Assembly: GCA_946185225.1 (NCBI GenBank)
Contig: CAMHIM010000008.1
Location: 1-37,761, forward strand
Length of the DNA: 37,761 nt
Source of the DNA: an uncultured Prevotellaceae bacterium
GTDB lineage: Bacteria; Bacteroidota; Bacteroidia; Bacteroidales; Bacteroidaceae
Direction: 5' to 3'
Numbering within the stretch: position 1 is the first letter of the stretch; every line of letters begins with the position of its first letter. A model generated the notes under the pieces. That model had not been told where the DNA came from. It searched no databases and saw only the letters and a program-made list of their open reading frames with translations. Shown here in pieces: positions 9,801 to 17,720 of this stretch. A program made the translations under genes and the position numbers.

Positions 9801-9951
9801 TAAGAACTTCCTGAGCAGTTGTCGCGTCTATGCCTCCATGAAGAACTTCTTCACCTGGAGCAAGATTGACAATTACGACCCCGAGCGTGGCGGTGCTATT
9901 ACATTCCCCATGATGAAGCAGGTCGTTCTCGGTTTGAACGTTGAATTCTAA
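6847..9951 (+). CDS. SusC/RagA-family TonB-dependent outer-membrane transporter (pair 1)
   Basis: 1034 residues. Signal peptide ending near AYA-Q (residue ~23), then a carboxypeptidase-regulatory-like beta-sandwich (~25-110, VTGTVKDANGEPMIGVSVVV), a SusC-type segment DEVVVIGYG (~115), a plug domain (~125-235, with GANGVIIITTKRGK) and a long beta-barrel ending in the aromatic C-terminal strand VVLGLNVEF. It imports an oligosaccharide or peptide across the outer membrane with TonB energy, capped by the SusD lipoprotein encoded 20 bases downstream. No N-terminal STN signalling domain is seen, so it is a transporter rather than an anti-sigma transducer. The substrate cannot be told from the sequence, and no glycosidase is co-transcribed. 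Confidence 0.95.
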   Translation: MNLLIKRASVALLMSMVCFFAYAQKNVTGTVKDANGEPMIGVSVVVDGTSIGGVTDINGNFTIQKVPANAVLKVSYVGYKEQKVSVGSKNSVSITMQEDAMGLDEVVVIGYGVVKKRDLTGSVASVKSEDIKNVAGANAMQAMQAKIPGIDIQQSSGEASAGVSINLRGARSMLASNDPLILVDGVAYGSTLDINPSDIESMEVLKDASSTAIYGTRGANGVIIITTKRGKAGKTHVNFNFYNSFNSPTSPAKAMYGDKEVQRLIDKAEYAANYATYKNNYGTDNAGWGTATVTPEDVLTLQLADGTSVLDIYKDKSYTDWSDYILQNSSSQNYEISVTGGNDKTNFNMSLGMMNANGLMKNDVFHRYNGKINLDHKINNYFKVGSSILYTYRNNDRRNSGVYGQSLKMTTITHAYLEDGNINLQPNPWYAAHVSPLADDEPNAYKNNTEGTRFFGNAYVEATPIKGLILRSQFALDSKNSREGLYQDMYSQQRFQNGTTSTIRQYKTNTNAITWDNTANYMTSFGKHDMTFLLGHELSQSVTESSTVSGDAGAVHLDKSQFYDLSKAVSLVGTNTYVKTSMLSFFGRVNYSYAEKYLFQASLRADGSSTLADGHKWGYFPSVSAGWRITEESFMESTKSWLSNLKLRLSWGLSGNAAIGAYSTLASLSALNYYYYLGGNDVAGKVPSNMANNNLTWEKTSSFDLGLDYGFLNGRLQGSIDLYWNKTYDLLFYKTAPAAGGFPTVIDNIGKTKGMGIEFSLMADIIRTKDFDWTANLSYTHFKDEITELTGGVDKYISGTTALFVGERVHAYYDYKPIGNWGIDEYDQVRNAWNEAHPDKPMAAWDKKNDGYGTPGSPKYLDVNQDGAITDEDRVIYNQDPDHVIGFNNTFTYRDFSLSIQAMARLGGYIAYNMNDQLNYESANWGNDIDYWTPENQNAKFPSPGLTSNGAKNWSSKRSSFLYEKADYFKIKDITLSYNLPKSLFKNFLSSCRVYASMKNFFTWSKIDNYDPERGGAITFPMMKQVVLGLNVEF

Positions 9952-9971
9952 AACAGCAAACAATGACGATT

Positions 9972-12050
9972 ATGAAAACAAAGATTTTTTTCACTATAGC
10001 CGCATCGGCAGTGATGTTCGGCATGACCTCCTGCTCCGACTTCCTGACGGAAGACAACAAGGTAGGTGAGACCGCTGAACTGTCATACAGTACCCCCAAT
10101 GGTCTGGAAGGCCTGGTTGCCGATTGCTACACGTTCGCCCGCGGATGGTACGGCAAGGAAGCCGGCCTGGGTCTGAGCGAGATGGGTACCGACCTCTTCT
10201 ATTATGGTTACGACAACAAGCAGAAGTCCCTCTGCAGCTATACATTCACATCGGCATCACTGGGCAATGGCAACACGGCTGACAACCCCTGCCTGGATGA
10301 CTATTGGGAGTTGTTCTACTGCGCTACGGACGTATGTAACAATGCTATCAAGTATGTTAGCGACGCTACCTTCCTGAGTGCAACGACGAAGAACCAGTAT
10401 TTGGGCGAGACCCACTTCCTGCGTGCTTTCTACTACTTCCACCTGGTCAACATATGGGGCGACGTTCCCTACTTCGACACTCCGACCACTGCTCAGGTCT
10501 TCAAACCTGTGCGCATGGCAGAGAACAAGGTGTATGGCAAGATTCTGGAAGATATCGACAAGTCCATTGCCTACTTCGACGAGGCCGGCTACAAGACCAA
10601 GGAAGACGGACGTGCCAACTACTGGGCAGCCCGTGCTCTGAAGGCTCGTGTCCTGCTTTATGCCGCATCATGGATTTCCGAGCAGTTGGGTCTGCAGATT
10701 GAAGGCAATGACGAGTACGCCTCCATGAGCACTGCACAGCTCTATGCTGCTGCCAAGACCGAGGCCGAGGCAGTCATCGGTGCCAGCGATTACGCATCGT
10801 TCTACACGAACTATGCCGACGTATGGTCGATGAAAAACGAGAGCTACAACACCAATAAGGAGGCTCTCTTCGGAATCACCTACTCACAGGACCTGAAGAC
10901 TACCGTAAACTGTCTGCCCAAGCGTTATCGCCTGAGCGGTGGTTCTCCCATGGACTACAACTCGCTGATTACGCGTACGGGCTACAGCCGTGGCGGTTCG
11001 GCTATGCTGCTGATGTTCGTGCCGATGTGGAACAACGGTGCTGACGACTTTGGCGGTTCAGGAACCGGTCATGACAAGAACGGCAACATCACTGAGAAAG
11101 ACAAGACCCGCATCTTTATCCGTTCACTGGCTGACGCCACCAGTTACCTGCCCAGCTCGGAAACTGGCGAGGACATCTTTGTTGCAGACAAGTACTCTCC
11201 CTACGGCCGTGGTTTCACCCGCTACCTGCCCTCACTCCGTCTGTGGCAGTTGCTGGACAGCCGCAAGGCTACGGACCAGCGCTACGAGGCTACGCTGCTG
11301 ACCCACTACGATGTTGCAAGCCCGAAACTCTACAAGAACGCCAAGAACTATCCTGAGATGCAGCAGGACACAGCCATCTTCTATGCCATGGTTGACGGAA
11401 ACTCTGCTGAAGGCGAGGCCATGCAGGCATGGGCCAAGAACAAGTACCGCATCCAGTTTGCCGCTGGCGGCGACATCCCCGTCTACACATCCATGGATCC
11501 TGCTACAGCACTTCCCACCGAGAAGGCCAAGAACCCATCTGACGTCTATGGTGACAAGCGCTACAACAGCTACAAGATTGGCGGATGGTGCTCTTTCCCC
11601 GGTATCAAGAAGTTCCTGGACAACGTTTACGACCCTACCTATCGCACTCATGACATCTCCAGCCGCGACGCCATCGTCATGCGCCTTCCCGAGATGTACC
11701 TGATTAAGGCTGAGGCAGAACTGAAGACTGGTGGCGATGCACTGTCTACCATCAATGAACTCCGCAGCAAGCGCGCCATCAGCGGTCAGGATAATACAAC
11801 CAACGAGGCTGCAAGCATTGACCTCATTCTTGAGGAGCGTGCCATTGAGTTCTGCGGAGAGCAGATGCGCTGGTTCGACCTGAAGCGTACAGGCAAGCTG
11901 TACGAATACATCAACAAGTACAACGCCCAGGCTTCTGGTGCCATCAGTGGCGATGCTACAGGAAAGAAGTTCCTGTACCGTCCTATCCCGCAGAGCGAGA
12001 TGGATGCCATACAGAATCCTGGTGAGTTCAAGCAGAACCCCGGCTGGTAG
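9972..12050 (+). CDS. SusD/RagB-family surface lipoprotein (pair 1)
   Basis: The track start is 9963, but the ATG at 9972 gives the canonical lipoprotein signal MKTKIFFTIAASAVMFGMTSC with the lipidated cysteine at residue 21, so I use it (692 residues). SusD hallmarks are the N-terminal CSDFLTED segment, ETHFLRAFYYFHLVNIWGDVPY, an alpha-helical TPR-like scaffold, and the C-terminal ERAIEFCGEQMRWFDLKRTGKL with the closing FLYRPIPQSEMD...NPG. It is longer than most SusD proteins (usually about 500-600 residues), with extra length in the middle ligand-facing part. It forms the lid over the SusC partner immediately upstream. The pair is bounded downstream by a GC-rich hairpin and an intergenic repeat array. 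Confidence 0.94.
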   Translation: MKTKIFFTIAASAVMFGMTSCSDFLTEDNKVGETAELSYSTPNGLEGLVADCYTFARGWYGKEAGLGLSEMGTDLFYYGYDNKQKSLCSYTFTSASLGNGNTADNPCLDDYWELFYCATDVCNNAIKYVSDATFLSATTKNQYLGETHFLRAFYYFHLVNIWGDVPYFDTPTTAQVFKPVRMAENKVYGKILEDIDKSIAYFDEAGYKTKEDGRANYWAARALKARVLLYAASWISEQLGLQIEGNDEYASMSTAQLYAAAKTEAEAVIGASDYASFYTNYADVWSMKNESYNTNKEALFGITYSQDLKTTVNCLPKRYRLSGGSPMDYNSLITRTGYSRGGSAMLLMFVPMWNNGADDFGGSGTGHDKNGNITEKDKTRIFIRSLADATSYLPSSETGEDIFVADKYSPYGRGFTRYLPSLRLWQLLDSRKATDQRYEATLLTHYDVASPKLYKNAKNYPEMQQDTAIFYAMVDGNSAEGEAMQAWAKNKYRIQFAAGGDIPVYTSMDPATALPTEKAKNPSDVYGDKRYNSYKIGGWCSFPGIKKFLDNVYDPTYRTHDISSRDAIVMRLPEMYLIKAEAELKTGGDALSTINELRSKRAISGQDNTTNEAASIDLILEERAIEFCGEQMRWFDLKRTGKLYEYINKYNAQASGAISGDATGKKFLYRPIPQSEMDAIQNPGEFKQNPGW

Positions 12051-12079
12051 GCAACCGCCGACAGCGCGTAACACAGCTG

Positions 12080-12115
12080 AGGCGGGGGAAGGGCACTGAG
12101 GCCCTTCCCCCGCCT
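12080..12115. terminator. GC-rich hairpin after susD (probable terminator)
   Basis: Perfect 15-bp stem AGGCGGGGGAAGGGC / GCCCTTCCCCCGCCT (12080-12094 and 12101-12115) with a 6-base loop, starting 29 bases after the susD stop. There is no proper T-run on the plus strand (only CTCACATT), so it may act as a weak terminator or an RNA 3'-end stabiliser. Confidence 0.65.
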
Positions 12116-12178
12116 CTCACATTGTCCAGGGAGTGGCATGCCGCCCGTCGCGGCCGTACATACCGTCCTGCCGGACAC

Positions 12179-12323
12179 AAAAGCCGACTTTCAAGGACAC
12201 AAAAGCCGACTTTCAAGGACGCAAAAGCCGACTTTCAAGGGCGCAAAAGCCGACTTTCAAGGGCGCAAAAGCCGACTTTCAAGGGCGCAAAAGCCGACTT
12301 TCAAGGGCGCAATGTCGGCTTTT
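12179..12323. repeat. Tandem array of six 22-bp repeats ending in an inverted copy
   Basis: Six head-to-tail 22-bp units (12179-12310) with the invariant part AAAAGCCGACTTTCAAGG and a variable 4-base end (ACAC, ACGC, then GCGC four times). A single inverted, slightly altered copy (AATGTCGGCTTTT, 12311-12323) abuts the stop codon of the minus-strand esterase. There are no spacers between units. On the minus strand the inverted copy pairs with the adjacent unit to give a 10-bp stem AAAAGCCGAC / GTCGGCTTTT, a plausible terminator for the esterase gene. The array lies between convergent genes. The same core recurs at 36.37 kb and 37.24 kb. Confidence 0.95.
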
Positions 12324-13480
12324 CATTTCAGACGGGCCTCAAGGAAACTAAGGATGCGCTCCTGTGCACGCAGCGGACAGCTGTGGGGCATGTCCCACAG
12401 CTCCGTCTCCAGCCGGTCGGCGGCACCCTGGCTCTGCCAGGTGTCACGCATGATACGGAACGCCTTCTCAACGCCGGGCACAGGGAAGAGTTTGTCCTGC
12501 GTGCCGTTGATGAAGAGCATCGCCTTCGGACAGGCCATCGAGGCCACATGGGGATAGTCCATCCAGCGGCGCAGTCCGGGGAAGCAGTTGGCGAACCCTC
12601 CATTCTCCGTCCGCGGGTATTTGAAGGACATCTGCTCATCCGTCGTCACCATCCAGCAGACGGCAGCACCCGCCTTGATGCGGTCGGACAGGGCAGAAAG
12701 CATCCATGCCCGGTAGGCCCCCATGGAGCAGCCGGCACAGCCGATGCGTGAGGCATCGACCTCAGGCATGGTGGCGAGGAACTCCGTCCCACTGATGTCG
12801 TCGTAGGTCATATAGGCTGACAGGTCGATGCCATACATCATCATGTTGCCGGCTATCATGTCATAGCGGTCGCGGCGCGGTCCCTCCTTCTGTCCCCGCT
12901 CACCCCACATCGGGGCATCAGCCGAGAAGACGACGTATCCGTGACGTGCCAGGTAGTCGCCAAGGAACTGTCCCCCGTAGAGCTGGCCGGCCCACTGCTG
13001 CGCATCGGCGCGTACCAGCGAGTCCTCACAGGCCAGCGGCTGAATCATCTTCTCCTTCCCGATAAACAAGTGGGCACCGTGGTCGTGCAGCAGATTGACG
13101 GCAGGAAACGGCCCCTTGCCGTCGGGAATGAGCACATAGGCGGGCACGGTGTAGTAACGGCTCAGTCGTACCTCTATCTTTCTCGCCTTATAGCCGTCAC
13201 GCTGCTCCTCGCACAGCACCCTCACATCACAGTTGCCGGCCGGCGGCGGGGGTGTCAGCATGCAGTCGAAGACCTTCTGTCGGGCCACACGGCGCCACAC
13301 GCCAAAGTCGGCAATATCGCTCTGGCCCCACGCCATCGGGTACGTCAGGTCCTTCAGCAGCGAGTCAGCATAGACGGGGAGGTTACGCTCGAACTCCCAC
13401 TTCTGGCGTTTCTGCGCGCAAACGCCAACAACCTGTGCCGTTACCAGCACAAGCAGCAAGGAACGAAAAAGATACGGCAT
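12323..13480 (-). CDS. Secreted alpha/beta-hydrolase esterase (acetyl-xylan-esterase/dienelactone-hydrolase type)
   Basis: 385 residues with a signal peptide ending near CAQ (residue 23). The alpha/beta-hydrolase triad can be placed: Ser252 in the nucleophile elbow GCSMG, Asp329 in NGTQDK, and His366 in MPHSCP. An upstream DHG motif (residues 133-135, LLHDHGAH) and the long N-terminal part resemble the large bacterial acetyl-esterase/'abhydrolase 7' group that often deacylates plant polysaccharides. The exact substrate is unknown. The gene starts 4 bases after the stop of the MerR-type gene, so both are probably on one minus-strand transcript, and it ends right at the inverted copy of the repeat array. 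It is convergent with susD, so it is not in that operon but could serve the same substrate. Confidence 0.82.
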   Translation of the reverse strand: MPYLFRSLLLVLVTAQVVGVCAQKRQKWEFERNLPVYADSLLKDLTYPMAWGQSDIADFGVWRRVARQKVFDCMLTPPPPAGNCDVRVLCEEQRDGYKARKIEVRLSRYYTVPAYVLIPDGKGPFPAVNLLHDHGAHLFIGKEKMIQPLACEDSLVRADAQQWAGQLYGGQFLGDYLARHGYVVFSADAPMWGERGQKEGPRRDRYDMIAGNMMMYGIDLSAYMTYDDISGTEFLATMPEVDASRIGCAGCSMGAYRAWMLSALSDRIKAGAAVCWMVTTDEQMSFKYPRTENGGFANCFPGLRRWMDYPHVASMACPKAMLFINGTQDKLFPVPGVEKAFRIMRDTWQSQGAADRLETELWDMPHSCPLRAQERILSFLEARLK

Positions 13481-13484
13481 AAGT

Positions 13485-13835
13485 TTATTGTATGTAGTCC
13501 AGTTGTTTCTTCAGGTGCTGCAAGTTGTCACGGATAGAGATAAGACGGCTGAGAACCTCCGTCTTCTGCTCGGCCACGCCCCTGTTCTGGTTCAGGATTT
13601 TCTTTGCGGCAGCCAGCTTGAAGCCGCGCACCTTCACCATGTTGTGAATCAGGCGAATCTGCTCAATGTCCTTCTCCTGGTACTGGCGCACCTTGCTCGG
13701 TCCGGCGGTCTTCGGCTTCAAGCTGGGGAACTCCGTCTCCCAGTAACGCAGCGTGCTTTCATTCAGGTCAAACATCTCTGCCACCTCCTTGATGGAGTAG
13801 TACAACTTCAGGTTCTTGTTCAGATTCAGTGCCAT
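13485..13835 (-). CDS. MerR-family transcriptional regulator
   Basis: 116 residues. An N-terminal winged helix-turn-helix of MerR type (YYSIKEVAEMFDLNESTLRYWETEF, residues ~12-36) with the following wing region KVRQYQEKDIEQIRLI, then a C-terminal helix (~85-116) likely to form the dimer coiled coil. There is no cysteine-rich or large ligand-binding domain, so no metal or drug ligand can be proposed. This small MerR next to alaS is an arrangement I recognise from other Bacteroidetes. It is divergent from alaS and lies directly upstream of the esterase gene with a 4-base gap. Its own promoter box lies about 19 bases upstream of the ATG, within the shared regulatory region with alaS. Confidence 0.9.
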   Translation of the reverse strand: MALNLNKNLKLYYSIKEVAEMFDLNESTLRYWETEFPSLKPKTAGPSKVRQYQEKDIEQIRLIHNMVKVRGFKLAAAKKILNQNRGVAEQKTEVLSRLISIRDNLQHLKKQLDYIQ

Positions 13836-13854
13836 AACTCATGTAATTTGTTGG

Positions 13855-13862
13855 CAAAGATA
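13855..13862 (-). promoter_or_regulatory. -7 box for the merR-esterase transcript
   Basis: On the minus strand this reads TATCTTTG, matching TAnnTTTG, 19 bases before the merR ATG. A T-rich tract lies upstream of it on that strand. A convincing -33 TTG was not found. Confidence 0.6.
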
Positions 13863-13904
13863 CAAAAAAAAAGAATAAGCCACCAATAGTTAAGAGTTTT
13901 TTCG

Positions 13905-13912
13905 TACCTTTG
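13905..13912 (+). promoter_or_regulatory. -7 box for alaS
   Basis: TACCTTTG followed by CAGCC, 36 bases before the alaS ATG, is a standard Bacteroidetes -7 element. Just upstream is AGTTAAGAGTTTTTT (13888-13902), a 15-mer repeated exactly before the helicase gene at 25190-25204. The box overlaps the TTG that the ORF track uses as its start, which argues that translation starts later, at 13949 or 13952. Confidence 0.72.
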
Positions 13913-13948
13913 CAGCCAAAATATCTAATCGCAAACCGTAAAGCAACA

Positions 13949-16603
13949 ATGATGACTGCCAAAGAGATTCGCGACTCATTCAAGAAGTTCTTCGAGTCGA
14001 AGCAACACGCCATTGTGCCCTCCGCACCGATGGTTATCAAGGACGACCCCACGCTGATGTTCACCAACGCGGGCATGAACCAGTGGAAAGACATTATCCT
14101 GGGGACACGCGACCCGGAGCCGCGCCGACGGGCCGACACACAGAAATGTCTGCGTGTGAGCGGCAAACACAACGACTTGGAGGAAGTAGGCCACGACACC
14201 TACCACCACACCATGTTCGAGATGCTCGGCAACTGGTCGTTCGGCGATTACTTCAAGGAGGGAGCCATCGACATGGCATGGGAATACCTCGTGGACGTAC
14301 TGAAGCTCAACCCCGAGGACTTGTACGTCACCGTCTTCGAGGGCGACCCGAAGGAAGGGCTGGAACGTGACGACGAGGCTGCAGGCTACTGGCTGAAACA
14401 CGTACCCGAGGACCACATCATCAACGGCAACAAGCACGACAACTTCTGGGAAATGGGCGACACGGGCCCCTGCGGTCCCTGTTCGGAAATCCATGTCGAC
14501 AGCCGTACACCTGAACAGAAAGCCGCTTCAGGAAAGACAGGCCGCGAACTGGTGAACCAGGACGACCCGCAGGTCATCGAAATATGGAACCTGGTGTTCA
14601 TGCAGTACAACCGCAAGGCCGACGGCTCCCTGGAGAAGCTCTCCATGAACGTCATCGACACCGGCATGGGATTCGAGCGCCTCGTCCGCATGATGCAGGG
14701 CAAGCACTCCAACTATGACACCGACGTCTTCCAGCCCATCATCAAGGCCGAGGAACAGATTACGGGACTGAAGTACACCACCTTCGAGGAAGGCGAGGTG
14801 GGCAAGGAACAGGACGACATCAACATTGCCATGCGCGTCTGCGCAGACCACCTGCGTGCCGTAGCCTTCTCCATTGCCGACGGCCAGCTGCCCTCCAACG
14901 CCAAGGCCGGCTACGTCATCCGCCGCATCCTGCGCCGTGCCGTCCGCTACGCATACACCTTCCTGGGACAGAAAGAATCCTTCCTCTACAAGCTACTGCC
15001 CACCCTCGTGGAGGAGATGGGCGACGCCTTCCCCGAACTGAAGGCCCAGCAGCAGCTTATTGCCAAAGTGATGAAAGAGGAGGAGGATGCCTTCCTGCGC
15101 ACCTTGGACAAGGGCATCTCCATGCTCGACAAGGCCATGGAGCAACTCAAGGCAGAGGGAAAGAAGGAACTTGACGGCGTTCAGGCCTTCCGCCTTTTCG
15201 ACACCTACGGATTCCCCCTCGACCTGACAGAGCTCATCTGCCGTGAAAACGGATACACCGTTAATGAGGAGCAGTTCCAGACAGAGATGCAGAAACAGAA
15301 GGAGCGTGCCCGCAATGCCGCTGCCGTCGAGAATAGTGACTGGACAGAACTCGCCGCTGGCGAGCAGCAGTTCGTGGGCTACGACTATACTGAATACTCC
15401 TGCCACATCCTGCGCTACCGCAAAGTGACACAGAAGAAGAACGAGTTCTACGAGCTGGTGCTTGACTACACTCCCTTCTATGGAGAGATGGGCGGCCAGG
15501 TAGGCGACTGCGGCGTACTGGTCTCCGAAAACGAGACCATCGACATCATCGATGCCAAGCGTGAGAACAACCAGACCGTTCACATCACGAAAAAGTTGCC
15601 CAAGGAGCCTACGGCCGAGTTCATGGCCTGTGTCGATACCGACAAGCGTAACGCCTCTGCAGCCAACCACACCGCCACCCACCTGCTGGACTATGCGCTG
15701 AAGCAGGTCCTCGGCGACCATGTGGAGCAGAAAGGTTCATTTGTGTCACCTGACACGCTGCGCTTCGACTTCTCGCACTTCGAGAAGGTCAGCGACGAAC
15801 AGCTGCGCCAGGTGGAGCGCATGGTCAATGACATGATACGTCAGAACATCCCCCTCGACGAACACCGCGACATGCCCTTCGACGAAGCCAAGAAGCTGGG
15901 CGCCATTGCCCTCTTCGGTGAGAAATACGGCGACAAGGTACGCGTAGTACGCTTCGGACCTTCCTGCGAGTTCTGCGGCGGCATCCATGCCAGCGCGACA
16001 GGAAACATCGGATTCTTCAAGATTATCAGCGAGAGCAGCGTTGCCGCCGGCATCCGCCGCATTGAGGCCAAGACAGGCCGTGAGTGCGAGGACCTGATGT
16101 ACGTCATGGAGGACCACCTAAAAGCCATGAGAGCACTCTTTAACAACGCCAAGGATCTGGAGGCTGTTGTACGGAAGTACATGGAGGAACATGAGCAGAT
16201 GAGAAAGGAGATAGAGTCGTTCCAGGCCCAAGCCGTGGAGCGCATCAAGAACTATCTGCTTACCGAAGTACAGGCAACCAATGGTGTCAACGTCATCACA
16301 CGCGTTATGGAGATGCAGCCGGCCTCCGTCAAGGACCTTGTCTTCCAGCTGCGTGCCGCCGTTGAACCGCCGTTCCTCTGCGTCATCGGTTCTCATTCAC
16401 AGGGCAAGCCTCAGCTCACCGTCATGATGAGCGACGACATGGTCAAGGACCACGGGCTGAATGCCGGCCAGATGGTCCGCGAGGCCGCCAAGCTCATTCA
16501 GGGCGGCGGCGGCGGACAGCCTCACTATGCACAGGCCGGCGGCAAGAGCACCGAAGGTCTGACGGCTGCCGTTGACAAAGTCATCGAATTGGCAAACCTG
16601 TAA
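13949..16603 (+). CDS. alaS: Alanyl-tRNA synthetase
   Basis: 884 residues from the ATG at 13949 ([18 protein letters not shown], the usual family N-terminus); the ATG at 13952 is equally possible, and the track's TTG at 13910 lies inside the promoter. Class II synthetase core motifs are present in the first ~450 residues ([44 protein letters not shown]). The editing domain has its metal ligands in NHTATH (His574, His578) and SCEFCGGIH (Cys676, His680). A C-terminal C-Ala domain ends with [15 protein letters not shown]. It charges tRNA-Ala and hydrolyses mischarged Ser/Gly-tRNA. It is transcribed alone from the divergent merR/alaS region and ends at a bidirectional terminator. Confidence 0.98.
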   Translation: MMTAKEIRDSFKKFFESKQHAIVPSAPMVIKDDPTLMFTNAGMNQWKDIILGTRDPEPRRRADTQKCLRVSGKHNDLEEVGHDTYHHTMFEMLGNWSFGDYFKEGAIDMAWEYLVDVLKLNPEDLYVTVFEGDPKEGLERDDEAAGYWLKHVPEDHIINGNKHDNFWEMGDTGPCGPCSEIHVDSRTPEQKAASGKTGRELVNQDDPQVIEIWNLVFMQYNRKADGSLEKLSMNVIDTGMGFERLVRMMQGKHSNYDTDVFQPIIKAEEQITGLKYTTFEEGEVGKEQDDINIAMRVCADHLRAVAFSIADGQLPSNAKAGYVIRRILRRAVRYAYTFLGQKESFLYKLLPTLVEEMGDAFPELKAQQQLIAKVMKEEEDAFLRTLDKGISMLDKAMEQLKAEGKKELDGVQAFRLFDTYGFPLDLTELICRENGYTVNEEQFQTEMQKQKERARNAAAVENSDWTELAAGEQQFVGYDYTEYSCHILRYRKVTQKKNEFYELVLDYTPFYGEMGGQVGDCGVLVSENETIDIIDAKRENNQTVHITKKLPKEPTAEFMACVDTDKRNASAANHTATHLLDYALKQVLGDHVEQKGSFVSPDTLRFDFSHFEKVSDEQLRQVERMVNDMIRQNIPLDEHRDMPFDEAKKLGAIALFGEKYGDKVRVVRFGPSCEFCGGIHASATGNIGFFKIISESSVAAGIRRIEAKTGRECEDLMYVMEDHLKAMRALFNNAKDLEAVVRKYMEEHEQMRKEIESFQAQAVERIKNYLLTEVQATNGVNVITRVMEMQPASVKDLVFQLRAAVEPPFLCVIGSHSQGKPQLTVMMSDDMVKDHGLNAGQMVREAAKLIQGGGGGQPHYAQAGGKSTEGLTAAVDKVIELANL

Positions 16604-16622
16604 CATGATACATACAAAAGCA

Positions 16623-16658
16623 GCAAGAAGGGCTGACCGCACGGTCAGCCCTTCTTGC
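16623..16658. terminator. Bidirectional terminator between alaS and the BASS-family gene
   Basis: Perfect 16-bp stem GCAAGAAGGGCTGACC / GGTCAGCCCTTCTTGC (16623-16638 and 16643-16658) with a 4-base loop, 19 bases after alaS. The right arm covers the stop codon and last codons of the minus-strand transporter gene, so the hairpin is partly coding. T-tracts are poor on both sides. Confidence 0.8.
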
Positions 16659-17595
16659 GATATTGCCACAACTCCAGGGAGTTGATAATGTTCTGCCACA
16701 GGACATAACAGCCTGCACCGACGGAAGCTACAGGGTTCAGGTACATGTAGGCCACCCAGATGCTCAGGGCCGTATTCTTCTGGAACAACGCCTGGCCGGC
16801 ATTCACCTCCTCACCCTTCAGGCGCCCCACTCCCCTGCCAATGACGAACTGCACGAAGCAGAGCACCAGCGTGGCAACCGCTATCCCTGCCAGCAGCCCA
16901 ATGCCGGCATTGCTGTGGACGATGTTCTTCACGGTAATGCCGGACGTGATACTCAGCGAGACGGACCAGCAGTAGAAACTCAGGTTGGGCATGGCAACGA
17001 TGCGACGCTGAAGGGGCTTTGCGTAATGCTGCACCAGCCAGCCCAGCACCAGCGGCAACAGCAACACCAGCGCCACCTTATTTAATATCATCAGGAATGC
17101 CGACCAAAACGCCACATCCGCCGTAGGCTCCAACATTGGGAACACCAGCGGGATGAGCAGAGCGGAAACCAGCGAGGAAATCAGCACGTAGGTGGTCATT
17201 GTCGAGATGTTGCCCCCCAGTTTTCCCACAACCACGGGAGCCGCCGAGGCTGCCGGACCGATGATGCACGTCAGCATAGCCTCCCACAGAAGTTTCTGCT
17301 CCCTGTCGGCCTCCACCCAGAAGATGACGGCAACGTTCAATGCCACCAGCAGCAGCTGCGCCACCAGTACGCCAACGTGCCAGCGGTGCGGCCGCATCTG
17401 GTGAAAGTCTACCTTGCAGAACGTCACCAACAGTGTAAGAAATACGAAGACGGGGAAGATGACATCGAACACCGGGCGCAAGCAATCGCCCGCCGCGTCA
17501 AGGGCCGGTACATAGTTGAACAACAGATAGGCCGACGAGCCTACACCGATAGCTACAGGCAGCGTCCAGTCCTTCAGAAAACGCATTACATCCAT
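16645..17595 (-). CDS. Bile acid:sodium symporter (BASS/SBF) family transporter
   Basis: 316 residues and almost entirely hydrophobic, with eight to ten predicted membrane segments. Family-like features are the small-residue crossover region IIGPAASAAPVVVGKLGG (residues ~110-130) and the C-terminal ALFQKNTALSIWVAYMYLNP, which resembles the conserved ...QNTALA... crossover helix of BASS carriers. Such carriers usually move organic anions with sodium; the substrate here is unknown (bile acid is only the family name). It is a single-gene unit on the minus strand, convergent with alaS and divergent from the DUF4332 gene. Its promoter is uncertain; a weak TAACTTCG sits on the minus strand at 17618-17625. 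The last codons overlap the terminator hairpin. Confidence 0.85.
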   Translation of the reverse strand: MDVMRFLKDWTLPVAIGVGSSAYLLFNYVPALDAAGDCLRPVFDVIFPVFVFLTLLVTFCKVDFHQMRPHRWHVGVLVAQLLLVALNVAVIFWVEADREQKLLWEAMLTCIIGPAASAAPVVVGKLGGNISTMTTYVLISSLVSALLIPLVFPMLEPTADVAFWSAFLMILNKVALVLLLPLVLGWLVQHYAKPLQRRIVAMPNLSFYCWSVSLSITSGITVKNIVHSNAGIGLLAGIAVATLVLCFVQFVIGRGVGRLKGEEVNAGQALFQKNTALSIWVAYMYLNPVASVGAGCYVLWQNIINSLELWQYRKKG

Positions 17596-17667
17596 GCCAC
17601 TTCTATGATTTTGGGGGCGAAGTTACTAATTATTCTTAATTTATGAACACCATTCGCGTTATTTTCT

Positions 17668-17675
17668 TATTTTTG
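17668..17675 (+). promoter_or_regulatory. -7 box for the DUF4332 gene
   Basis: TATTTTTG matches TAnnTTTG, 45 bases before the ATG at 17721. No clear -33 element is seen at the expected distance. Confidence 0.55.
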
Positions 17676-17720
17676 TAAGCGGAAATCAACTTACATCAAC
17701 CCCTAAAACTCAAAACAACT

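Noticed and set aside
12179-12323. The 22-bp array as a CRISPR
   Set aside because: Units are directly contiguous with no unique spacers and no cas genes are present.
12122-12751. 209-residue plus-strand ORF through the repeat array
   Set aside because: It runs antisense through the esterase gene, which has a signal peptide and catalytic motifs; the open frame results from the stop-free repeat.
13910-13948. TTG start for alaS giving 13 extra residues
   Set aside because: It overlaps the TACCTTTG promoter box; the ATG at 13949 gives the standard AlaRS N-terminus.
13860-13948. T-box or amino-acid-responsive leader before alaS
   Set aside because: The leader is only about 30-40 bases and has no specifier stem or T-box sequence.
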